A stretch of 64,000 bases of DNA from positions 3,906,001-3,970,000 of the forward strand of contig JASGIG010000001.1 in assembly GCA_047602055.1 (NCBI GenBank), given 5' to 3'. Positions within the stretch are counted from its first letter, which is position 1, and each line of letters opens with the position of its first letter. This stretch comes from JAODBQ01 sp047602055 (GTDB lineage Bacteria > Actinomycetota > Acidimicrobiia > Acidimicrobiales > Ilumatobacteraceae). The notes under the pieces were generated by a model that was not told the origin of the DNA, did no database searches, and worked only from the letters and a program-made list of their open reading frames with translations. Positions 8,675 to 18,883 of this stretch are shown one piece after another. The translations under genes were made by a program, and so were the position numbers.

Positions 8675-10326
8675 AGTCGGAACACCCCGTAGCCCGGCGC
8701 CCCTTCGATGGGACGGTTCTTCACCACGGAGAGGCACAGGCCGAGGACCGTCCGCGTGTCGCGGGGGTCGATGATCCCGTCGTCGGAGATGGCACCCGTC
8801 GCGACCAGCGCCTGGGAACCCTGCTCCTGCGTCGTCTCGGCCGCGGCGACCACCTTCGCGTCTTCCTCCTCGTCGAACGGAACGCCTGCGCGCGCCGCCT
8901 GGTTGCGACGCACGATCGACATCACGCCGGCAATCTGCTTGGGGCCCATCACGGCGATCTTCGCCGTCGGCCACAGGAACGTGAACCGGTTCCCGAATGC
9001 CCGGCCCGACATCCCGTAGGTGCCGGCTCCGTACGACGAACCGATGATGACCGTCAGGTGTGGCACGGTCGAGTTGGACACCGCGTTGATCAGCTGCGCG
9101 CCCTTCTTGATGATCCCGGCGGCTTCGGCGTCGCGTCCGACCATGAAGCCGGTGATGTTCTGCAGGAACAGCAACGGCACGTCGATCTGGTTGGTGAGCT
9201 GGATGAAGTGGGCCCCCTTCTCGGCCGCCTCCGGGTGGATGACGCCGTTGTTGCCGAGGATCCCCACCTGATGACCGTGGATCGACGCCCACCCGCACAC
9301 CATCGTCGGGCCGTACCGAGGCTTGAACTCCTCGAACCGCGAACCGTCGACGACCCGGGCGATCACGTCGCGCACGTCGACCGGCTGGCGCAGGTCCCGG
9401 CTCACCAGGCCGAGCAGCCCCTCGGCGTCGTACAGCGGTTCGTCGGCGACGGCGAGCGCTGCGGCGGGAGGCTTGCGCCAGTTGAGGTGGGACACGACCT
9501 CGCGGCAGATCCGGATCGCATCCATCTCGTCGTCGGCGAGGTAGTCGCCCAGACCGGAGACTTCGGCATGGAGCCGGGCTCCGCCGAGCGTCTCGTCGTC
9601 GGATTCCTCGCCGGTGGCCATCTTCACGAGCGGCGGGCCGGCCAGGAAGACCTTCGACTGGTCCTTCACCACGATGGTGTAGTCGGACATCCCCGGCTGA
9701 TAGGCACCGCCCGCCGTCGACGAGCCGAACACCACGCACACGGTCGGGATGCGCAGCTTCGACAGCTCGATCATCTCGTAGAAGAACCGCCCGCTCTCGG
9801 CGAAGTGGGTCGTCTGCGTTCTGCGAGCGGTCCCGTCGCCGGCCTGCACCCGCAGATCTGCACCGGCCGACTCGACGAAGCTGACGTACGGGATCCGGTT
9901 GTGCCGGGCGATCTCGAGGGCGCGCATCCACTTCTTGGCGACGTACGGGGTCAACGCCCCGCCGAGCACCGACGGATCGTTGCCGAGGACCATGCACTCG
10001 GTCCCGGCGATGACACCGATGCCCGCCACCATCGACCCACCGACGGTGTCGTCCGAGTCGCATGCGGCGAGCGGGCTGATCTCGTAGAACGGCGTATCCG
10101 GATCGAGCACGTTGGCGATTCGCTCCCGGATCGGCAACTTGCCGCGTCGGACGTGTCACTCGGTCGCCTTCGGGCCACCACCCTGCTGGGCCTCATCGAG
10201 CAGTGAGTCGATCACGGCCAGTTGCTCGAGCATGTCCGCCCTGTTCTTCCTGAACTGCTCCGTCCCGGTGTCGACACTCGAGCGCAGTGGCGGCGCCAGC
10301 AGCGTCCTGCCCACACTGATCCCCAT
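8671..10326 (-). pseudogene. Acyl-CoA carboxylase beta subunit (carboxyltransferase), interrupted by an in-frame TGA
   Basis: Carboxyltransferase partner of the alpha subunit, closest in style to methylcrotonyl/geranyl-CoA carboxylase beta. Reading from the ATG at 10326 gives 56 codons ending GGGPKATE, then TGA at 10158-10156, then HVRRGKLPIRERI and an otherwise intact protein to 8671. Relatives have an arginine at that position (..ERHVARGK..), so a CGA to TGA change is the simplest explanation. Without readthrough the body could only start at a downstream TTG (10137), losing about 60 residues. Crotonase-fold motifs (SSTAGGAYQPGMSDY, GAGTYGMSGRAF) are intact. Sequence error, true nonsense mutation or reinitiation are all possible. 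Confidence 0.85.
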
Positions 10327-10341
10327 GGCGCCACCCTAGGT

Positions 10342-10380
10342 CGGGTACCGCGGCACGCGCAAGGGTACCGCGGTACCCGG
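10342..10380. promoter_or_regulatory. Palindromic operator candidate upstream of the carboxylase genes
   Basis: Between the TetR gene and the carboxylase ATG lies a perfect 16-base palindrome, GGGTACCGCGGTACCC (10363-10378). Its left half, GGGTACCGCGG, is repeated 20 bases upstream (10343-10353). Palindromes of this size in tandem on one DNA face are typical TetR operators. The regulator gene is immediately upstream, so local repression of the carboxylase genes is inferred. Confidence 0.55.
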
Positions 10381-10430
10381 TTAGCACCGTGCCGCGCCGT
10401 GTCCCGGCGGCGCGCCCGGAGCATCCGGCT

Positions 10431-11081
10431 TCAGCCGGGATGCGGGTCGAGCAGCCCGACGAGGATCAGATCGAGCATCTCGCCGAGGGCATCCTCGAGC
10501 GAGAGCCCGAGGCGGTCGAGCACGTCCCGCTGCGAGAATCGGACCGCGCCGGCCAGGATGGCGACGGCGGTGACAGCGGCGTCCACCCGGCGGAACTCGT
10601 CCCGGTCGATGCCGGTGGCCACGATGCCCTCGAGCACGGTGGCGGCGAAGCGATAGTGCGCGTCGACCACCCGCCGAACACCGGGGATGTCGGCGAGCTC
10701 GCCGACCGCCGCCGTTCGGTTGGCGTACCCGATGCTCGCCGTTGCGTACTGGCGGAGCTGAACTGCAGCGGGCACATCGAAGTCGATGGCGGCAAGCGCG
10801 GTCTCGCCGATGCGGTGCATCACACGGTCGACGACGAGCAACATGAGTTGGTCTTTCGATTTCGCCAGCTCGTACAGCGTGCGGCGGGAGCACTCCAAGG
10901 TCGCGGCGAGCTCACCGACGGTGAGCACGCCCAACTCGCCGTCGCGCAGGAGTTGCTCGAGCCCTTCGAGCACGGAACGATGTCGCACACCCAACGCTGC
11001 TTCGGCACGTCGGGACAGCAGCGGACGTGGCGCGCCGACCAGGAAGGCTCGGGGGATTCGCGTGGCGGTCTCGTTCGGCAT
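10431..11081 (-). CDS. TetR-family transcriptional regulator
   Basis: 216-residue regulator with an N-terminal TetR helix-turn-helix (LTVGELAATLECSRRTLYELAKSK near residues 54-75) and an all-helical ligand-binding domain. The ATG at 11081 follows GAGCGAGGTGAAC, a good ribosome site; longer readings would start in non-conserved sequence. The gene lies just upstream of the carboxylase pair on the same strand, with a 16-base palindrome between them. This suggests it senses an acyl-CoA or similar catabolic intermediate, as many such actinobacterial TetR proteins do. Confidence 0.87.
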   Translation of the reverse strand: MPNETATRIPRAFLVGAPRPLLSRRAEAALGVRHRSVLEGLEQLLRDGELGVLTVGELAATLECSRRTLYELAKSKDQLMLLVVDRVMHRIGETALAAIDFDVPAAVQLRQYATASIGYANRTAAVGELADIPGVRRVVDAHYRFAATVLEGIVATGIDRDEFRRVDAAVTAVAILAGAVRFSQRDVLDRLGLSLEDALGEMLDLILVGLLDPHPG

Positions 11082-11362
11082 GTTCACCTCGCTCCACCTA
11101 GTCGAGTAGTTCCAAGGGATTCGCGCGCTCCGCGGGATCATTCACCAGACAGGTGGCGAGGGTATCCATGATCAGGGGCTTGCACAGACCCTGATCCCGA
11201 AGCGACGCTGCGCATGAACCCTGATCTGGACGCCCTCGCGACACGACCGTACGTGACGATCGACGACCCCCGTTCGGCGATCTTGCCGGTCCGCCCCGCA
11301 AGCCGCGGCCCGCGTGAACGAGAATACCGGAAACGAATTGACGGTACCCGATGCCTGGGGCC

Positions 11363-12238
11363 TCAGTGATCCGAGGACGGACCACCGAGGTCGATGCGCT
11401 GCGCATACGTGCCGAGCGCGTCGATCAGCTGGCGGGCTCCGCCGAGCTCGGCGCCCATCAGGTTGAGGGCGGCACGGTCGATTCCCCGGCCGTCGAGCTC
11501 CAGGCGACGCGCCTCCCACTGCGCTTCGCCGACGTTGTAGTTCAGTCGGCCTTCGACGAGGAACGTCTCCGAGGCGCGACCCTCGGCGCGCAGGAGCGAC
11601 TCGATCAGCGCGAGGTCCTCGGCAGTGGGACCCACCGAGTAGCACACGCCGTCGCCGACACGCACCGCCCGACGCAGGGCGACCGGCGACGATCCGCCGA
11701 ACCAGATCGGGATCCGCCGGTGCGGCCGGGGCAGGATCCCGGCGCGCTCGATGCGGTGGAACCTGCCCTCGAAGGTGACGAGGGGCTGCTCCCACAGCAG
11801 CCGGATCACCTCGATCTGCTCGTCGAGCAAGGCGCCGCGCCGGTCGTACGGCGCCCCCATGGCTTGGTACTCGACGTGGTTCCAACCCGTCGCCACACCC
11901 AGGCGCAAGCGGCCGTTCGACAGCAGGTCGACCTCGGCGGCTTGCTTGGCGACCAGCGCTGTCTGTCGCTGAGGCAGGACGAGCACCCCGGTCGCCAGCT
12001 CGATGTGATCCGTCCAAGCCGCGACGGCGCCGAGCAGCACGAACACCTCGTGGAACGCGTGTCGTTCGTCGTAGGGGCCTGTCAGCGCCGGGACCCGGCC
12101 CTCGTGCTCGGCTCCCAGCACATGGTCGAAGCACAGCAGGTGGGCGAAGCCCAGGCCCTCGGCCGTCTGCACGAAATCTCGAACGGCGATCGGATCGTCA
12201 CCGATCTCGGTCTGGGGAAACACGACTCCTATGCGCAT
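11363..12238 (-). CDS. LLM-class flavin/F420-dependent oxidoreductase
   Basis: 291-residue luciferase-like monooxygenase-fold enzyme. The TIM-barrel start MRIGVVFPQTEIG, the conserved FDHVLG segment and the LLSNGRLRLGVATGWNHVEY motif are typical of actinobacterial F420-dependent members; the last one lines the cofactor pocket. The substrate is not predictable. It follows the Baeyer-Villiger monooxygenase gene by 40 bases on the same strand, so it is probably part of the same catabolic transcript. No frame disturbance is seen. Confidence 0.88.
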   Translation of the reverse strand: MRIGVVFPQTEIGDDPIAVRDFVQTAEGLGFAHLLCFDHVLGAEHEGRVPALTGPYDERHAFHEVFVLLGAVAAWTDHIELATGVLVLPQRQTALVAKQAAEVDLLSNGRLRLGVATGWNHVEYQAMGAPYDRRGALLDEQIEVIRLLWEQPLVTFEGRFHRIERAGILPRPHRRIPIWFGGSSPVALRRAVRVGDGVCYSVGPTAEDLALIESLLRAEGRASETFLVEGRLNYNVGEAQWEARRLELDGRGIDRAALNLMGAELGGARQLIDALGTYAQRIDLGGPSSDH

Positions 12239-12278
12239 CGTGTTCTCCGCCCTCGCGCCATGTCGTTGCCCGACACGG

Positions 12279-13937
12279 TCACCGACCGCCGTCCTCAGGC
12301 TCGGCGTGCGTGCTGAAGTTCCAACCGCGATAGCCGGCGTCTCGTGACGCTGCCACTTTCGAGCGGTACGTCGGCAGACCGTGTCGGTACATCAACAGGC
12401 GTTCCGGCTTGCCCGGGATGTTGCTCCCGTAGGACCAGTTGGTGCCGGCCACGTGCACCGAGTCGGGGTCGTCGGCCACCGCGTCGTACACGTGCGCCGT
12501 CCACTCCGCGGCGGCGCGCTCGTCGGCCTCGATCCGGTCGAGACCGTTCGTGCGCATGTACTCCAGCAGCTCGACCACGACATCGACGTGTATCTCGGTC
12601 GACCGCGGAATGTTCCCCTGCGTCGCGTGCGGGCCGCCGACGATGAAGAGGTTCGGGAAACCGGGCGTCTGCAGTCCGAGGAAGGTGAACGGGCCGTCCG
12701 CCCAGGCGTCGGCAAGCCGCCGACCACCGACGCCGGTGACGCCGAGCCGGGTCAGCGCACCGGTGACCGCGTCGAACCCGGTCGCCCAAACGATCATGTC
12801 GAGTTCGTACGTTGCGTGCTGCGTCTCGATGCCGTTCGGGAGGATGCGAACGATCGGGTCCTCCCGGAGGTCCACGAGCTCGACGTGTTCGAGGTTGAAC
12901 GTCTCGTAGTACCCGTTGACCAAGGGAGGTCGCTTCGCGCCGAAGCCGTGATCGTTCGGGGTCAGGCGGCGGGCGACGTCGGGGTCGTCCACGAGACTGC
13001 GGATCTTGGCGCTGAGGAACTCACAGAAGTCGTCGTTCGCGGCACGACTCGTCGACGCGTCGTCGTAGTTGCCGAACCACAGTCGGTGGCCATGACCCTG
13101 CTCCCACAGCCGCTCGTACGTCGCCCACCTCTGCTCCTTGTCGTCGTCGAAGGCGGACCTGCCGAGACTGACGTGGGGCATGCCGGTGAACGTCGTGCGG
13201 CAGAGCCGATCGAGGTCGTCGATGGTCGCACGCATCGCTTCTTGCTCGGCGGCGGTGAACGTCTGGTTGTTCAACGGAGCGCACCAGTTGGGTGTGCGCT
13301 GCAGCACCACGAGGTGGCTCGCCGACTCGGCCACGGCCGGGATGAGCTGAACGCCGCTCGAGCCACTGCCGATCACGGCCACTCGCTTGCCCTCGAACGA
13401 CACCTCCTGCGCCGGCCACTGACCGGTGTGGTATTGCTCACCGCCGAACGACTCCGCTCCCTCGATCGGAGGCCGGTACGGAATCGACAGGATGCCGGTC
13501 GCCGCCACCACGAAGCGCGACCTGACCTCGAACCCGTCCGCCGTTCGCACCGTCCAGGTGCCGGCGGCCTCGTCGAAGGTCACCCCGTCGACGCGAGCGC
13601 CGAACCGGATCCTGTCGCGCAGGCCGAACCGATCGACCACGAAGTTGAGGTACTGCTCGATCTCCGGTTGACCGGCGTACATCTCCGACCAGTCCCACTC
13701 GCGCTTGATCTCCTCCGAGAAGAAGTACCCGTAGGAATAGCTCTCGGAGTCGAACCGAGCACGCGGGTATCGGTTCCAATACCACGTCCCCCCGACGCCG
13801 GCTCCGGCCTCCAGGACCTGGACGTCGAAGTGATTGGCGACGAGTTGGTGCAGCGCGTGGATGCCCGTGATCCCGGCTCCGATCACGACGACGTCTTTGT
13901 CGATGGCTCCGTGCACGATGAGGTCCCTTCTGTTCAT
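12279..13937 (-). CDS. Baeyer-Villiger-type flavin monooxygenase
   Basis: 552-residue FAD/NADPH enzyme that would insert oxygen next to a ketone to give an ester or lactone. It has the FAD-binding motif VIGAGITG near the N-terminus, the Baeyer-Villiger fingerprint F-x-G-x3-H-x3-W-P (FGGEQYHTGQWP), the NADPH motif GSGSSG, and the second GxWxWNRYPRAR-type segment. The ATG at 13937 is preceded by GAGGACGG and overlaps the stop of the alternate reading frame of the upstream CoA-transferase remnant. Cyclic or steroid-like ketones are the usual substrates of this type; here this is inference only. Confidence 0.9.
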   Translation of the reverse strand: MNRRDLIVHGAIDKDVVVIGAGITGIHALHQLVANHFDVQVLEAGAGVGGTWYWNRYPRARFDSESYSYGYFFSEEIKREWDWSEMYAGQPEIEQYLNFVVDRFGLRDRIRFGARVDGVTFDEAAGTWTVRTADGFEVRSRFVVAATGILSIPYRPPIEGAESFGGEQYHTGQWPAQEVSFEGKRVAVIGSGSSGVQLIPAVAESASHLVVLQRTPNWCAPLNNQTFTAAEQEAMRATIDDLDRLCRTTFTGMPHVSLGRSAFDDDKEQRWATYERLWEQGHGHRLWFGNYDDASTSRAANDDFCEFLSAKIRSLVDDPDVARRLTPNDHGFGAKRPPLVNGYYETFNLEHVELVDLREDPIVRILPNGIETQHATYELDMIVWATGFDAVTGALTRLGVTGVGGRRLADAWADGPFTFLGLQTPGFPNLFIVGGPHATQGNIPRSTEIHVDVVVELLEYMRTNGLDRIEADERAAAEWTAHVYDAVADDPDSVHVAGTNWSYGSNIPGKPERLLMYRHGLPTYRSKVAASRDAGYRGWNFSTHAEPEDGGR

Positions 13938-14556
13938 CCGTCCTCGTACGGAACGGCTTCGTCGACGAATGCCCACACCGCCTCGTCATCCTCACCGATC
14001 CGGCGAACCTGAATCGGACCGGGAACGGGATCGTCTCGTAGCGACCGACGATCGGGTGATCGGCGTCCGGGAGCTCGTCGACCAAGTCGTCGAGCGACGC
14101 GACTGCGCTGCACGGGATCGACGCGTCTTCACAGAACTCGATCCACTCGGCGGTGGTCCTGCGCGGCGCGATCACCCGGACCTGTTGGTCGAGGAAGTCC
14201 GAGTTGGCGATGCGCTCGCGCAACGTGGAGTAGCGGGCGTCACCGACGAGATGCGGGGCGTCGTCGGCGAAGATCGCGTCGTCGTCGGCCGCCGAGTACG
14301 GCAGGATGCACACCCAGCCGTCCGCGGTCCGGTGAGGTCGCCGGTGCGGAGTGAGCAGGCGCTGATAGCCCGCCTTTCCGGCGCCCGGGTGAAAGATGGC
14401 TTCCGATCCGTGCTCGACCAGCATGAACGCCTTCATCGTGTCGAGCATGGGGATCTCGATGTGTTCGCCTCGACCGGTGCGCTCCCGATTCGCGAGCGCC
14501 GCGGCGACGGCGTACACGATGGTCGTCCCGGTGCCAGCAGATCCTGAGCCGTTCAT
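13934..14556 (-). pseudogene. Type III CoA-transferase (CaiB/BaiF) remnant, 5'-truncated and frameshifted
   Basis: About 190 residues match the middle and C-terminal part of family III CoA-transferases (ALANRERTGRGEHIEIPMLD, PHRTADGWVCILPYS, DHPIVGRYETIPFPVRF). The N-terminal 150 or so residues, including the family's catalytic Asp region, are absent. The ATG at 14556 overlaps the cyclase stop (ATGA). After IPFPVRF the frame runs without a stop deep into the monooxygenase gene, whereas another frame encodes GEDDEAVWAFVDEAVPYEDG and stops in an ATGA overlap with it. This points to an indel near 13990-14035. A functional enzyme is unlikely. Confidence 0.7.
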
Positions 14557-15461
14557 ATCGTGAACAGCGGATTGACGAGGCAGCCGGTCGCTCCCTGAAG
14601 CGGAACCGGCGCGATCACGAGCATCCCGGTCACGACGTCGTGCAGTCGAGCGACCGCAGCGAGATCGCAGTTGTCGACCAATGCCAGACCGATCGCCCAG
14701 ATCAGCCGGTGGACACAGAGCCCGTCGTCGTCGCCGACGGCGTCGAGAAAGTCCCAGCACAGCAGCCCCAGGTCCTGCTCCGAGATCCATCGTGCTCCGG
14801 ACTCACCGATACCCGGTCGACCGTGCGACTTGAGGATCGGTTCGACCACATGTCCGCTGGCCTCGTAGCGATCCCGCCCCATGTACACCAGCAGCGCATC
14901 ACCCGGGTGCAGCTTCACCCCGGCCGTGGAGAGGCAGCGGTCGAGCTCGTCGGCCGTGACCGGTTGGTCGACGGCAACCCATGGCGTGCCGCGCAGGCGT
15001 GGGACGTCCACCACGACCCCTCTCGTCACGATGCCGTGGTTCGCCCAGGAGACCAACGAGTCGTCGTCGACCGGAACGGCGGATGATCGCTCGCCGCTGT
15101 GCCACGTCCCCGCCAGGCCGACATGGGTGAGCGAGTCGATGTGGGTCCAGCCGACCCCGTGCGCCTGGACCTCGACGGAGTCCGTTCCCAGGGTCGCGTC
15201 GTGGACGTGGTACACGGCCGGGGCCAGGCTCGGCGTGCCGCCGGCGGCACCCGGCGACAGTGCACGCGACAACGACAGCGTGAGGCCCCTCGACACCTCG
15301 CGTGTGCCGCGCAGCCGCGCCGCGGCGTCGATGTGTCGGATGCTCCCGATGCAGTCGTCGGTGTGGACCAGGCGATGACGGTCGTACGCCGCTTGCAGCC
15401 ACGGCGGGTCCACCGCCGGTGCGCCGTGCCCGACCATCTGGTCCTGGCTGACCTCGGACAT
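14553..15461 (-). CDS. Cyclase family protein (kynurenine-formamidase-like)
   Basis: 302-residue metal-dependent hydrolase of the cyclase/KynB superfamily. The metal-ligand motif appears as HGVGWTHIDSLTHVG (the family's H-x-G-T-H-x-D-x-P-x-H, with GWTHIDSLTH here), near residue 110. The C-terminus ends in the usual VNPLFTI. The ATG at 15459-15461 overlaps the dehydrogenase stop (TGATG) and its own stop overlaps the next ATG, so it sits inside a tightly coupled operon. Relatives hydrolyse amides, lactones or cyclic intermediates; the substrate here is unknown. Confidence 0.85.
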   Translation of the reverse strand: MSEVSQDQMVGHGAPAVDPPWLQAAYDRHRLVHTDDCIGSIRHIDAAARLRGTREVSRGLTLSLSRALSPGAAGGTPSLAPAVYHVHDATLGTDSVEVQAHGVGWTHIDSLTHVGLAGTWHSGERSSAVPVDDDSLVSWANHGIVTRGVVVDVPRLRGTPWVAVDQPVTADELDRCLSTAGVKLHPGDALLVYMGRDRYEASGHVVEPILKSHGRPGIGESGARWISEQDLGLLCWDFLDAVGDDDGLCVHRLIWAIGLALVDNCDLAAVARLHDVVTGMLVIAPVPLQGATGCLVNPLFTI

Positions 15462-17494
15462 CAGATCGCCAGGTCCGTCGTCAACAAGGTCCACGCATCC
15501 AGGCGTTCCCGCCCGACGAGGAGGAGCCCGAGTCGCCGGCTCCACGACGCCTCGCCCCCCGCCTCGCTCGTCCACGACCACAGCCGGCGCGTCAGGCGCC
15601 CGAGCGGGTACTCCGACGTCATGCCGATGGCCCCATGCACCTGGTGCGCCGCGGCGGCGACATCCCGGGCGGCGCGACACGAGACGATCTTGGCGGAGCC
15701 GACCACGAACTCGGCGTCGGAGTCGACCGACGAGGCGATCCGGGCGGCCACCTCGCTGCTGATCGATGCCAACGACGCCTCGGCCGCGAGCGCCACGAGG
15801 TGACGCTGCACGGCTTGGAACGTGCGGATGGGTTTGCCGAACTGCACGCGATCGCCCGCGTACCGCAACGTGAGATCGGTCACCGCCTGGCACGCCCCGG
15901 CCACCTGCAGGCAGCGCAGCAGCGCCAGCCACCGCTCGACGACGTCGATCGACACCGGAGGCGGCAGCTCGGACCATTCGCCGCGCCCGACGGTCAGCGC
16001 ATCGAACGACACCGTGTCCCGCGGCTCGCCCGCAAGGTTCTCACCACGCTCGACGGTCGCCCGGCTCACGTCGACGCGCGCGCAGCAGCAACGGTCGCCA
16101 ACCGGGACGACGACGGCGAGCTCGTCCGCCGCCGACGCCCAAGGGACCCTGGTGACGGACCCGTCGATCACCAGGAGATCCCCGTTCGCCTCGGCACGGA
16201 GCTGGTCACCGCCGATCGCGATCGAGGCCGGTCCGGTTGCCGGACCGAGCCCGGCCTGCGCGCCGACCCAGTTCGCCAGGACCGTTTCGACGTACGGCAC
16301 CTGGGCGGCATACCGCCCGAACAACGGGACCAGCAGCACGGCGTCGAGGAACGAACCCCCGGAGCCCCCGGCTGCTTCGTCGATGCCGATCGCAGGGATG
16401 CCCGCGTCGGCCAGCCGTGCCCACAGGTCGGCGTCGAGGGAGACCGACGACGGACGGCTGCCGGGTTCCGAGTGCCGTTCGAGGATCTTCGCGACCGTCG
16501 ACGTCAGCAGATCGTCCGACGACGTCGGGTTGCCGAAGGCCGGACCGGCCCCGAACCCTCGAGCGGCGACGACACGAAGCACCTCGGAAGTTCCGCCACG
16601 GATCGTGTACGACGGCGCGAGCAAGGTCGCCCGAGCCAGCCGCCGCATCGCAGGGTCGCGGTCGTTGGGGTCGAGCTCGACCGTCGTCATCGTTCGGACG
16701 CGCTCGACCACCTCCTGCTCGAAGGTCGTTCCGAGGTCCTTCACGATCGCCGCCTCGACGGCGGGTGCGGCACCCCGATCGATCGAGCGCGCGACGGAGA
16801 GGCCGAGCTGACGAATCGCCCACCAGCGGGCGGCGAGGTCGCCGACGGTCGCCACTGCCCGCGTCTCGCAGGTGCCATCGAGCCTGCCGGCGAAGTCGAG
16901 CAACGGCAGGCAACTGCTCATGTAACGATCCGGACCGGCTCGTTCGAAGGAAAGCTCCGAGTTGACCTGAGCCCATCCCTCGCCGAGGTTGCCGAGCACC
17001 TGTGTCGAGGGAACGTAGACCTCGTCGAACGCGACCTCGCAGAAGTCGGACGATCCGTCGATGGTCTCGATGGGAGTCACCGTGACGCCCGGCGCGCCCA
17101 GCGGGACGACGAGCTGACTCAGCCCGTCGTGCTTGCCGGACGCCGACGGCGCCGTGCGACACAGCACGAGGATCCACTCCACCTCGTTCGCCCCGCTCGT
17201 CCAGACCTTCGTACCGGACACGAGCCACCCGCCGTCGACCGGCCGCGCCACCGTCGTCACCGCGGCCAGGTCCGATCCCGCATCCGGCTCGGACATGCCG
17301 ATCGCGAAGCTGCGGGCCCCGGCTGCGATCGACGGGAGGAACTCGGACTGCAACTGATCGCTGCCGAACCGCAGGATCATCGGGCCGGACTGCCGGTCGG
17401 CAACCCAGTGATACATGACCGGTGCACCATCGGCGAGCAGTTCCTCCACCGCGATGAACCGCTCGAGAGCGGTGCGTTCGCGCCCACCCACGCG

Positions 17495-18883
17495 GAGTGA
17501 GTCCCATCACGTGGTGTAGGAGGCCTCGACCATCGCTGGGGTGATGGTGGTCATCGTGCGATTCTCGGAAGCGACCAAGCCAACGAGAAGGACGCACGAT
17601 GACCACCCGAGAGTTTGCCCTGTCTGACCTTGCCGCGCGGCTTGCCGGCAGCGACGCGTCGTTGTCGACGTCGTTGCGCGACATCCTCGCCGCCGCGTTG
17701 CAGGAGCTGATCGAAGCCGAGCTCACCGCGACGATCGGCGCCGGCCCCGGCGAGCACAGCCCGGAGCGCACCGCGTTGCGCAACGGGCACCGCCCCAAGC
17801 TGGTCTCCACGCCGGCGGGTGACGTCGAGGTCGCGATCCCGAAGCTGCGCACCGGCAGCTTCTTCCCCGAGTTGCTCGAGCCGCGCCGACGCGTCGACCG
17901 TGCCCTGTGGGCGGTGATCATGACCGCGTACATCACCGGTACCTCGACCCGGAAGGTCGACGACCTCGTCAAAGCGCTCGGCTGCGACTCGGGCGTGTCG
18001 AAGTCGACCGTGTCACGGATCTGCGCCGGCATCGACGCCGACGTCAACGTGCTGCGCACCCGCCGGCTCGATCACCAGCCGTTCATCTACGTCTGGCTCG
18101 ACGCCACCTACGTCCACGTCCGCGAGCACCGCCACGTCGTGTCCAAGGCCGTCGTGATCGCCACCGGCCTACGCGCTGACGGGCACCGCGAGGTACTCGG
18201 TGTCGACGTCGGCGACTCGGAGAACGAGACGTTCTGGCGCGAGTTCCTCACCAGCCTGACCGACCGCGGCCTGGGCGGTGTGCGCCTGGTCGTGTCCGAT
18301 GCGCACGCCGGTCTGGTCAAGGCGATCCGGCGCAGCCTGCAAGGCGCCGCCTGGCAACGCTGCCGCGTCCACGCGATACGCAACCTGCTCGCCGCGGCCC
18401 AACACCGCCACCGTCAGATGATCGCCGCCCTGATCCGCACCGTGTTCGCCCAACCCGACGCCGACACCGCCCGCGCCCAGCTGCGCGGTGTCGTCGACCA
18501 ACTGCGCCCCTACGCGCCCGCAGTCGCCGAGCGGCTCGAAGCGATGGAGGCAGACGTGCTCGCCTACACCGGCTTCCCGCCAGCGCACTGGTCGAAGATC
18601 TGGTCGAACAACCCAATCGAACGCCTCAACCGCGAGCTCAAGCGACGCACCGACGTCGTCGGGATCTTCCCCGACAAGCAGTCCGTGATCCGTCTCGTCG
18701 GAGCCCTCCTCGTCGAGATCAACGACGAGATGATCGCCGCCGAACGCCGCTACATCGCCGCCGCTTCCGTCGCCGAGCTCACCGACAACAACGCCGAACT
18801 AGCCTTGCCCGCAGCACCCCGAAACTGACCCACAGCCGACGGGAACGCACGTGGTCACCTACACCACGAGACGGGACGCCATC
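17495..18883 (+). mobile_element. IS256-family insertion sequence in the acyl-CoA dehydrogenase gene
   Basis: A 1389-base element bounded by imperfect inverted repeats of about 26 bases (both ends share GTCCC, CGTGGTGTAGG and an outer GA). It is flanked by the 8-base direct repeat CCCACGCG at 17487-17494 and 18884-18891. It carries one transposase gene. The intact repeats and full-length transposase suggest a recent insertion. Eight-base duplications are typical of the IS256 family. Confidence 0.92.
17599..18828 (+). CDS. IS256-family transposase
   Basis: 409-residue mutator-type DDE transposase. The catalytic triad is visible as VWLDATY, VVSDAHAG and NNPIERLNREL, with the C-x2-H-like region WQRCRVHAIRN before the last acid. 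Length and motif order fit the family. It is opposite in strand to the gene it interrupts and lies within 17495-18883. The ATG at 17599 is the natural start, about 100 bases inside the left end. It differs in sequence from the second IS256-type transposase of this window, so the two are separate elements. Confidence 0.95.
   Translation: MTTREFALSDLAARLAGSDASLSTSLRDILAAALQELIEAELTATIGAGPGEHSPERTALRNGHRPKLVSTPAGDVEVAIPKLRTGSFFPELLEPRRRVDRALWAVIMTAYITGTSTRKVDDLVKALGCDSGVSKSTVSRICAGIDADVNVLRTRRLDHQPFIYVWLDATYVHVREHRHVVSKAVVIATGLRADGHREVLGVDVGDSENETFWREFLTSLTDRGLGGVRLVVSDAHAGLVKAIRRSLQGAAWQRCRVHAIRNLLAAAQHRHRQMIAALIRTVFAQPDADTARAQLRGVVDQLRPYAPAVAERLEAMEADVLAYTGFPPAHWSKIWSNNPIERLNRELKRRTDVVGIFPDKQSVIRLVGALLVEINDEMIAAERRYIAAASVAELTDNNAELALPAAPRN

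Noticed and set aside
10156..10158. Selenocysteine or other recoding at the carboxylase TGA
   Set aside because: Family members have Arg at this place, no adjacent selenocysteine-type hairpin was recognised, and TGA is a normal stop for most genes here.
17495..18883. A TSD directly beside the inner GTCCC repeat ends
   Set aside because: Bases immediately next to 17501 and 18876 do not match; the true 8-base duplication lies 6-7 bases further out, which sets the element ends.
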